From Actinomycetota bacterium (lineage in GTDB: Bacteria; Actinomycetota; Acidimicrobiia; Acidimicrobiales; Ilumatobacteraceae): 64,000 nt of DNA. A program made the position numbers and the translations under genes. Shown piece after piece: positions 57,179 through 64,000 of this stretch (its first letter is position 1; each line of letters starts with the position of its first letter). Location of the stretch: assembly GCA_026393575.1 (NCBI GenBank), contig JAPKZX010000096.1, forward strand, positions 1 through 64,000, read 5' to 3'. The notes under the pieces are model-generated. The model was not told the origin of the DNA and ran no database searches. It worked only from the letters and a program-made list of their open reading frames with translations.

Positions 57179-58379
57179 GTCCTGCTGTTAACAAGATGTA
57201 GATAACGGAAGCAATCGCTGCTGCGACTGCAAAAATAATGATGGCAGGGCGTACGCCGAGTAACTCTGATGTGATTCCAGCCAAGATGCTTGTGCATCCG
57301 ATCATCAAGTTAACGAGTGCCATGTCGCCAGCCATCACGCGGCCTCGTACGTGATCTGGCGATTGCATCTGTAAACCCAGTGTGGAAAGGGTCCACTGTG
57401 CGCCTCCACTGAGGTGCGCAAGCGCGATGAAAACAGCCGCCATACCAATGAATGGACTGAGTGCTGCTCCGAGGTAACACACGCTGAAGATGAGACCAGC
57501 AAAGCCGCAAACTTTGAGAAGCTTTGCCATGTCGCGTCCCGCAATGCGTGCACCAATAATGGGACCAAGACCAGAACCAATGCCGCGCACACCAATAAGT
57601 AAGCCACGACCAGCGTCACCCACATGAAACACGTTGGATGCGAGTACTGCGAGTTGACTCACAATTCCGGCACCCACAGCAAAGGTCATTTTTGAACAGA
57701 GCAACGCCAATATGATTTTGTCTTGCTTGGCCACATGGATTGCTTCTTTCATATCTGCAATAGGGCGAACACGACGTGTCGTTGAAGTATTTGCTGCACG
57801 TTCTGACTGCATGGGGCGCTTCACGCCTGCAAAGAGTGCGCCGGCAACAACAAATGAGATGGCGTCAGCAATAAATGCGGCATTACGGCCGAAGGCGCCT
57901 GCAAAAACGCCACCTAGTGCTGCGCCGACAGCAAGCATGATTCCCCACGTGCTTCCAAAGAGCGCATTGGTACGTCGCAGATCTTCTTCGTTATCGGTGA
58001 CATTAGGAATCGCTGCGCTTGTGCAAGGGCCAACGAATGAGGCAAGTGCCGCGATTGCGCATTGTGATGCAAATGTGATCCAAATGCCTGTCGTTGAGTG
58101 CAGAAGCAAAAACAGTGCTGCTACGGCTTGTAGCAGTGAGACCACAATCAGAATCTTGCGGCGGTCAAACCTGTCGGCAAATGATCCCGCAACGGGTGAC
58201 ATTAGGAGTCCAGGAATAGTCATGGATACCAAAACGAGTGACACCAGGAATCTGGAATTGGTGACGTCCTCAACCAGACCGGCTAACGCGACAAATGTGA
58301 ACCAGTCACCAAGGTAAGACACCACTTGTGCGCCAAACAGCATGCGCACATCGCGGTTGCGTCGTAAGAGTGAAAACAC
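57141..58379 (-). CDS. MFS transporter
   Basis: FVALAGLVEDVTNSRFLVSLVLVSMTIPGLLMSPVAGSFADRFDRRKIL; about 12 hydrophobic segments; GTG start. Confidence 0.92.
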   Translation of the reverse strand: MFSLLRRNRDVRMLFGAQVVSYLGDWFTFVALAGLVEDVTNSRFLVSLVLVSMTIPGLLMSPVAGSFADRFDRRKILIVVSLLQAVAALFLLLHSTTGIWITFASQCAIAALASFVGPCTSAAIPNVTDNEEDLRRTNALFGSTWGIMLAVGAALGGVFAGAFGRNAAFIADAISFVVAGALFAGVKRPMQSERAANTSTTRRVRPIADMKEAIHVAKQDKIILALLCSKMTFAVGAGIVSQLAVLASNVFHVGDAGRGLLIGVRGIGSGLGPIIGARIAGRDMAKLLKVCGFAGLIFSVCYLGAALSPFIGMAAVFIALAHLSGGAQWTLSTLGLQMQSPDHVRGRVMAGDMALVNLMIGCTSILAGITSELLGVRPAIIIFAVAAAIASVIYILLTAGLRRSLHTETQQQ

Positions 58380-58385
58380 CTCGGA

Positions 58386-59348
58386 TTATTTAAGATCTGC
58401 GAGACGCTCGAGCGTGCGACGTGCTTCGTCCATAATCTCTGCAACTACCTGACGTGCAGGTTTGATCTCATCGATGGCACCAACTGCTTGGCCGATTGCC
58501 ATAAACGCTTTATTGGTGTCGAGAATGACGTCTGGGCCAACACCTAAATGATCGATGCCTGCCTGAATGGTGGCAATTGCTTGTGCGGGGAAACCTTGCA
58601 GTTCCTCTGGGTGTTCATCAAAGTGTTGTGTCCACTCGGTGCGCGCCACGCGACATGTTTTGCCGGTGTATGCCTTACTGATCACTGTGTCGTCTTCGGC
58701 CATCTCCAACATTTTTTGCTTGTAACCGGTGCCGGTATGTGCCTCGTTCGTAGCAATGAATTTTGTGCCAATCCATACACCATCGGCACCAAGTGCAAGA
58801 GCGGCAACTAAACCACGACCGTCAAAGATGCCACCTGCTGCAACGACAGGAACTTTGCCTTTCACAGCATCTACAACTTGAGGAACAAGTGCCATGGTGG
58901 CAACGGTGCCTGTGTGTCCGCCGGCTTCAGTGCCTTGTGCGACTACAAAGTCACATCCGCTTGCAACAGCAGCAGTGGCATGGCGTACTTTGCCACACAT
59001 TGAGCCCACAAGAATGTTGTGGCTGTGCAATTCGTCAATAATCTCGCGTGGTACGCCGAGGCCAGCAACATAGATACTTGCGCCACCATCGATGATTGCT
59101 TGAATGTTGCGAGCAATCGAGTCTGGTGAAGCAGTCAGAAGGTCGACGCCGAATGGTTTGTTGGTCAAGGTGCGTACGCGAGCCATCTCAGACACCAATA
59201 GTTCTGTTGACATTGGGGCAGCACCAAAAGTGCCTATGCCGCCAGCATCAGATACTGCAGCCACAAGGTCGCTATATGACACTCCGCCCATGCCGGCAAG
59301 CATGATGGGCAATTCAATGTCAAACATTTCGGTCAGGCGTGTCTTCAT
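58386..59348 (-). CDS. NAD(P)H-dependent flavin oxidoreductase (nitronate monooxygenase-like)
   Basis: ELPIMLAGMGGVSYSDLVAAVSDAGGIGTFGA, FVVAQGTEAGGHTG, VVAAGGIFDGRGLVAALALGADGVWIGTKFIATNEA. Confidence 0.92.
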   Translation of the reverse strand: MKTRLTEMFDIELPIMLAGMGGVSYSDLVAAVSDAGGIGTFGAAPMSTELLVSEMARVRTLTNKPFGVDLLTASPDSIARNIQAIIDGGASIYVAGLGVPREIIDELHSHNILVGSMCGKVRHATAAVASGCDFVVAQGTEAGGHTGTVATMALVPQVVDAVKGKVPVVAAGGIFDGRGLVAALALGADGVWIGTKFIATNEAHTGTGYKQKMLEMAEDDTVISKAYTGKTCRVARTEWTQHFDEHPEELQGFPAQAIATIQAGIDHLGVGPDVILDTNKAFMAIGQAVGAIDEIKPARQVVAEIMDEARRTLERLADLK

Positions 59349-59415
59349 GGCTCTAACCGTAGTTCCGTTGCTTGTATTCGGGCGCACTCAGCCAAGTAGG
59401 CGAGAGGCGAGCCAC

Positions 59416-60624
59416 TTATTTAGCGCTGTATGCCCCTGGACGAGCGAGGAAACGACGATGCCAACGCCGCGGCGTAAACACCACGGCACGTGCCTCATCT
59501 TCAAACATCCAGCGCACAAAATTCTTGCGAGTCCAATTGTTTGTGTCCACTAAGGCAAGGACCATTCGCGCGACTACTGGATATGTGAGCATTCGACTCA
59601 AGACAGAAGACATGCGGTGATCTGCAAGTAGCAGCGAATCAATCTTGTGCGAGTACGAATCGCGTACGTCAGCGGCTGTGTTGCATTCGTGAATTGCCTC
59701 GCCAGCTGCGATTCCTGTTTCTAGTGCTTGGCCAATTCCTTCGCCTGTCAAGGTGTCTGTTGCGCACACCGCATCGCCAATAAATAGAACTCGCCCCGAC
59801 GACCTAACGGCATCGTGGATGCGAGATGGAATGGGCCACGCGGTGTGGCGATCCTCAGGTACAAAGTGTTCGCCAAGAGTCTCAGTGATGTAGGGGCGAG
59901 TAAGAAGGTCGCGCCACAAGTCGTTCATGTATTTCGTTGAGCGGTCAGATGTGCGCAAAATACCGAATCCGAAATTGACGCGATTGTCGGGGAGCGGAAA
60001 CGACCACGCGTAGCCAGGCAACAAATCTTTGTCGAACCAAATGTGCAACTTTTCATTGGCACTGCCGTGCACATTGCCGATGTATTGGCGAAATGCATGC
60101 CACTCACCCAGGTAACCCGGTGTTGATAGTCCGAGTGATTTGCGCACAGGTGACCACATGCCGTCTGCTGCTACTACGTAATCAACGGTGAGTTCGCCAA
60201 GATTTTCAACGCGTACTGAAATCCCACTGGTGTCGTGGTGCGTGATGGATTCGAATGCACACCCTTCATGGATGGTGATACCCATGTCGCGGCAATGTTC
60301 TACGAGTGCATGGTCGAACTGCGCGCGTGGGGCAATCGCTGCAAACTGCCCACCAATTGTTGGAAGCGGAAGGTCGATCTTTCGCCCTGAGAAAGAACGC
60401 ATCTCCACATCGGAGCATGTCTGCCAATCTGCGACACGTGAAGGGTCAAAATCGAGACCTTCAAGGATGCGCAATGCATTGGTGGTGAGACCGTCTCCAC
60501 AGCACTTGTCTCGAGGGAATGTTGCCTTGTCAACGACCACAACTTCATGGCCAAGGCGATGAAGTGTCGCTGCACATGCGGTTCCTGAGGGACCAGCACC
60601 GATGATAAGGACCTTGCTTGGCAC
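59416..60624 (-). CDS. Geranylgeranyl reductase-family FAD-dependent oxidoreductase
   Basis: KVLIIGAGPSGTACAATLHRLGHEVVVVDKATFPRDKCCGDGL; YVVAADGMWSPVRKSLG; VLFIGDAVCATDTLTGEGIGQALETG; GTG start. Confidence 0.92.
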   Translation of the reverse strand: MPSKVLIIGAGPSGTACAATLHRLGHEVVVVDKATFPRDKCCGDGLTTNALRILEGLDFDPSRVADWQTCSDVEMRSFSGRKIDLPLPTIGGQFAAIAPRAQFDHALVEHCRDMGITIHEGCAFESITHHDTSGISVRVENLGELTVDYVVAADGMWSPVRKSLGLSTPGYLGEWHAFRQYIGNVHGSANEKLHIWFDKDLLPGYAWSFPLPDNRVNFGFGILRTSDRSTKYMNDLWRDLLTRPYITETLGEHFVPEDRHTAWPIPSRIHDAVRSSGRVLFIGDAVCATDTLTGEGIGQALETGIAAGEAIHECNTAADVRDSYSHKIDSLLLADHRMSSVLSRMLTYPVVARMVLALVDTNNWTRKNFVRWMFEDEARAVVFTPRRWHRRFLARPGAYSAK

Positions 60625-60716
60625 GGTTCTGAGGCTAGGGGCTAGTCGGGCTGTGTGGGTTGTGACGTCAGTTCGTAATATCGATAGGTGGCATCCGTCG
60701 GGTGCCCATATGAATC

Positions 60717-61655
60717 ATGGAGGCCATCGTGGCAAAGTTGTGTGAAGGACGCGTAGCAGTCGTAACTGGAGCAGGTCGAGGAATTGGTCGCGAGCACGCG
60801 CTCAGCCTCGCTAGTGAAGGTGCAAAAGTTGTTGTAAACGACTTGGGCGGAAACATCGACGGAAGCGGTGGCGACGTGAGTCCTGCTCAGTCAGTAGTCG
60901 ACGAAATCAAGGCCATGGGCGGCGAAGCAGTTGCTAACGGTGACGACATTTCTTCATGGGAAGGCTCGCAGCGTCTCATCAACACAGCCGTCGAGACATT
61001 CGGTGACATCAACATTGTGGTGAACAACGCCGGCATCTTGCGTGACCGCATGCTCACCAACATGACCGAAGAAGAGTGGGACGCAGTTATCAAAGTGCAC
61101 CTCAAGGGAACATTTGGTCCATCACGTTGGGCAGCTGCATACTGGCGCGAACAAGCAAAAGCTGGCAAGCCAACAATGGGTCGCATCATCAACACCACAT
61201 CGGTTTCTGGTATCTACGGAAACATCGGACAAACGAACTACGGCGCAGCAAAAGCTGGTATCGCATCGTTCACTGTTATTGCAGCACTTGAACTTGCACG
61301 TTTCAACGTCACTGTGAATGCAGTTGCACCAGTCGCGCTTACTCGTATGACCGAAGGTCTCGGCAATGCACCAGAGACCGACGAAGAGCGCGAGATGCGT
61401 TCACCACGTTGGATCGCTCCAATCGTTACCTGGCTCGCATCTGATGAAGCAGCACACGTCACGGGTCGAGTGTTTGAAGCAAGTGGTCAAACCTTGGCAA
61501 TTGCCGAGGGCTGGCACCGCGGGCCAAGCGTTGCGCCTATTGATGATCCGAACAAAATTGGTGCTGCAGTTGCAGAAATGCTGAAGCAAGCACGCCCGAA
61601 CGCAGGCATGGACGGCAAAGACGGTTCATGGCCACAGAACACCATCGGAAAGTAA
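60717..61655 (+). CDS. SDR-family 3-hydroxyacyl-CoA dehydrogenase-like (MFE-2 type)
   Basis: RVAVVTGAGRGIGREHALSLASEGAKVVVNDLGGNIDGSGGD; NNAGILRDRMLTNM; GNIGQTNYGAAKAGIASFT. Confidence 0.93.
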   Translation: MEAIVAKLCEGRVAVVTGAGRGIGREHALSLASEGAKVVVNDLGGNIDGSGGDVSPAQSVVDEIKAMGGEAVANGDDISSWEGSQRLINTAVETFGDINIVVNNAGILRDRMLTNMTEEEWDAVIKVHLKGTFGPSRWAAAYWREQAKAGKPTMGRIINTTSVSGIYGNIGQTNYGAAKAGIASFTVIAALELARFNVTVNAVAPVALTRMTEGLGNAPETDEEREMRSPRWIAPIVTWLASDEAAHVTGRVFEASGQTLAIAEGWHRGPSVAPIDDPNKIGAAVAEMLKQARPNAGMDGKDGSWPQNTIGK

Positions 61656-61667
61656 AAGGGGAACACA

Positions 61668-62525
61668 ATGGCTCTTAATCCAGAAGCAGTCGGCACCGTC
61701 GGCGAACCGTACGCAATTTCATGGACATCAAAAGATTCATTGCTCTACGCAGTGAGTCTCAATGTCAGTTCCGATCAATTGGAATACGTCACTGAAAACT
61801 CCACCGGAGTGAATCAGAAGGCGCTTCCAACAATGCCAGTTGTCTTGGGTTCAGGTCAGGCAAGTTCTGCATCAAACCCAATGCGCAATGTTGGTGAATT
61901 TAATTTTGCAAACCTTGTGCACGCATCGCAGTCAATCACATTGCATCAGCCGCTTCCTGTAGAAGGAACTGCAACTGTGCAGAGCAAGCTTGTTGCGATG
62001 TACGACAAAGTGAAAGCTGCAGTCATCGTTACTGAAGCAGAAGCAACAGATGCCGCTGGCAAGCCGTTGTATTCCACTCGTTCATCAGTGTTCATTCGTG
62101 ATGCAGGTGGTTTCGGTGGAGAGCGTGGACCAAGTGGTGCACAAAACGAGCCACCAGCAAAAGCACCTGATCATGAAGTGACTTTCCAAACATCACCAGA
62201 TCAAGCGTTGTTGTATCGCTTGAATGGTGACCGCAACCCATTGCACTCCGATCCAAATCACCCAGCAGTTGCAGCAGGAATATTTCCAAAGCCAATCTTG
62301 CATGGTCTGTGCACATACGGATTCACAGGTCGTGGCCTGTTGAATGCGCTGTGTGGCGGCGATGCAAATCGTTTCAAGCACATTGAAGGCCGATTCGCTT
62401 CTCCGGTATTTCCTGGCGAAGCACTCACCATCAAGATGTGGGAAACAGGAAAGGGCGAGGCTGTGTTCACCACTTCTGTGGGCGACCGTCTCGTCATCGA
62501 CCAGGGTCTCGTTCGCTTTAGTTAA
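61668..62525 (+). CDS. MaoC-like double hot-dog enoyl-CoA hydratase 2
   Basis: LYRLNGDRNPLHSDPNHPAVAAGIFPKPILHGLCTYGFTGRGLL (hydratase-2 motif). Confidence 0.93.
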   Translation: MALNPEAVGTVGEPYAISWTSKDSLLYAVSLNVSSDQLEYVTENSTGVNQKALPTMPVVLGSGQASSASNPMRNVGEFNFANLVHASQSITLHQPLPVEGTATVQSKLVAMYDKVKAAVIVTEAEATDAAGKPLYSTRSSVFIRDAGGFGGERGPSGAQNEPPAKAPDHEVTFQTSPDQALLYRLNGDRNPLHSDPNHPAVAAGIFPKPILHGLCTYGFTGRGLLNALCGGDANRFKHIEGRFASPVFPGEALTIKMWETGKGEAVFTTSVGDRLVIDQGLVRFS

Positions 62526-62546
62526 TTAACCCAAGAACTAGGTCTG

Positions 62547-62570
62547 GGCCGCCCTTCGGGGCGGTCTTTT
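62547..62570 (+). terminator. Rho-independent terminator
   Basis: GGCCGCCC-TTCG-GGGCGGTC (8-bp stem with one G-U, UUCG-type tetraloop) followed by TTTTCC. Confidence 0.88.
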
Positions 62571-62607
62571 CCTTTCTGGGCAAGGGTTTTACAATTACGA
62601 CAATTAT

Positions 62608-62642
62608 GACTGGTTTAGTCGGGAATACGGTATTCTGACTAG
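62608..62642 (+). promoter_or_regulatory. cysH promoter/operator candidate
   Basis: GACT-ggttt-AGTC and GAATAC-g-GTATTC inverted repeats overlapping TATTCT (-10) placed 6 nt before the cysH ATG. Confidence 0.6.
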
Positions 62643-63335
62643 ATGCCCGTTGCAATATGGAACAAAGACACCCTTGCCGACCATGCCGATGAAGTGGCAC
62701 ATGCGGCTCGCGAACTTGAGACTGCAGCCCCTGGCGACATTGTGCGCTGGGCTGCAGATCGCGTTGGTTCTTCCATCACGGTGACATGCAGTTTTGAAGA
62801 TGTGGTGTTGGCTCATGTTGCTGCCACTGCTGTGCCCGGTATCGAAATTGTGATGATTGATACGCAGTACTTATTCGCTGAAACAAAGTGGCTCGCAGAC
62901 GAACTCCGCAAGGCGATGGACATCAACCTTCGCATCGTGCATCCGCTTCACGTGACGCCAGACAATCTGTGGCAAACCGATACTGAAGCATGCTGCAATG
63001 TGCGCAAAGTATTGCCACTCAATGCACTCTTGGCTGAACATGCAGGGTGGGTCACTGGTGTGCGCCGCATAGATGGTCCCACACGTGCAAACACGCCGGT
63101 CTTGTCTATCGACGAAACACGCAAGGTGTTGAAGGTGAATCCACTCGCGTTGTATAGCGACGAAGAGATGGAGTCATACGAGTACTTGTATGAATTGCCA
63201 CGTAATCCATTGAAGGATCGTGGCTACCCGAGTATTGGTTGTTGGCCGTGCACCAAGCCAGTTGCTGAAGGTGAAGACAAACGCGCAGGGCGTTGGGCTG
63301 GCCAAGCAAAGACCGAGTGCGGATTGCACGTCTAG
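62643..63335 (+). CDS. cysH: Phosphoadenylyl/adenylyl-sulfate reductase
   Basis: VTCSFEDVVLAHVA, TDTEACCNVRKVLPL, TGVRRIDGPTRA, GYPSIGCWPCTKPV..RAGRWAGQAKTECGLHV (CC...CxxC plus ECGLH). Confidence 0.95.
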   Translation: MPVAIWNKDTLADHADEVAHAARELETAAPGDIVRWAADRVGSSITVTCSFEDVVLAHVAATAVPGIEIVMIDTQYLFAETKWLADELRKAMDINLRIVHPLHVTPDNLWQTDTEACCNVRKVLPLNALLAEHAGWVTGVRRIDGPTRANTPVLSIDETRKVLKVNPLALYSDEEMESYEYLYELPRNPLKDRGYPSIGCWPCTKPVAEGEDKRAGRWAGQAKTECGLHV

Positions 63336-63362
63336 AGAACGAACAGAACGAAGGAGAAATAC

Positions 63363-64000
63363 ATGAGCGCAGTAACGTCACAAAACGAATTAGAAGTACT
63401 TGCAAGCAGATCGCACCTCGACCGTTTAGAGGCTGAAGCAATCACCATCATTAGAGAAGTGGTGTCAGGCTGTGAATCACCCGTGCTGTTGTTCTCTGGC
63501 GGTAAGGATTCGGCTGTGCTGTTGTGGCTTGCCATCAAAGCGTTCACCCCCGCACGGCTTCCGTTTCCTGTCATGCAAGTTGATACCGGTCATAACTTTC
63601 CTGAAGTCATTGAATATCGCGACGAATTCGTACGCACCTACAACCTTGAGTTGATAGTTGCTTCGGTGCAAGCAAGCATCGATAGGGGAGACATTCCAGA
63701 TCCGGGCCCCACTGGTAGTCGTAACCGTCAGCAAGCAGTCACTCTTCTTTCGGCAATTCGTGAGCACAAGTTTGATGCTGCATTCGGTGGTGGACGTCGC
63801 GATGAAGACAAAGCACGCTCAAAAGAACGAATCCTCAGTTTCCGTGACAAAAAGGGTGGATGGGAACCACGTATGCAGCGCCCAGAGCCATGGAACATTT
63901 TGAATCCACGCATTGAGAAAGGAGAGCACTTGCGTGCTTTCCCAATCTCCAACTGGACCGAGCACGACCTCTGGGACTACATCGCGCGTGAAGAGATCCC
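63363..64000 (+). CDS. cysD: Sulfate adenylyltransferase subunit 2 (partial, runs off the window end)
   Basis: SPVLLFSGGKDSAVLLWLAIKAF, FPVMQVDTGHNFPEVIEYRD, AAFGGGRRDEDKARSKERILSFRD; AAGGAG SD; open to the window edge. Confidence 0.95.
   Translation, partial: MSAVTSQNELEVLASRSHLDRLEAEAITIIREVVSGCESPVLLFSGGKDSAVLLWLAIKAFTPARLPFPVMQVDTGHNFPEVIEYRDEFVRTYNLELIVASVQASIDRGDIPDPGPTGSRNRQQAVTLLSAIREHKFDAAFGGGRRDEDKARSKERILSFRDKKGGWEPRMQRPEPWNILNPRIEKGEHLRAFPISNWTEHDLWDYIAREEI

Noticed and set aside
1-64000. tRNA/rRNA genes, CRISPR arrays, IS elements, prophage, restriction or other defence systems
   Set aside because: No cloverleaf-like intergenic sequence, no regularly spaced repeats, no transposase/integrase/nuclease-helicase gene seen; the intergenic space is too small to hide most of these.

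Overview
The window is a gene-dense, chromosomal-looking stretch of about 59 CDS. Most intergenic gaps are tiny, and I found no rRNA, tRNA, CRISPR array, transposase, integrase or phage gene. Gene content (galactofuranan genes glf/glfT2, an Mca-like mycothiol amidase, several F420-type LLM oxidoreductases, a WS/DGAT, Thr-rich secreted tails) points to a high-GC Gram-positive lineage, probably Acidimicrobiia-like; this taxonomy is inference only. Main blocks: cell-envelope genes (uppP, glf/glfT2, SpoIID-SGNH-PGB protein, acyltransferase-3/beta-lactamase fusion, VanY-like peptidase, LCP protein); biotin carboxylase/biotin ligase; lysS-dapD; a lipid-metabolism cluster (WS/DGAT, PAP2, acyl-CoA dehydrogenases, SDRs, P450); a metal ABC transporter; and the start of a sulfate-assimilation operon (cysH-cysD, cut by the window edge). 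I did not find an unambiguous new multi-gene defence or mobile system. The strongest unexplained signals are: (1) a rigid 'TANNNT + 6-7 nt + ATG/GTG' arrangement at about 20 gene starts, implying pervasive leaderless transcription; (2) a single palindromic CAATATTG that could be the -10 element for both divergent leaderless genes accA and birA; (3) a peptidase-S51-like protein with a cysteinyl-tRNA-synthetase-like C-terminal tail; (4) an unusual set of multidomain envelope proteins; (5) a GGDEF/EAL gene whose PAS domain extends upstream with no canonical start codon. All functional calls come from reading motifs by eye; no database search was run.
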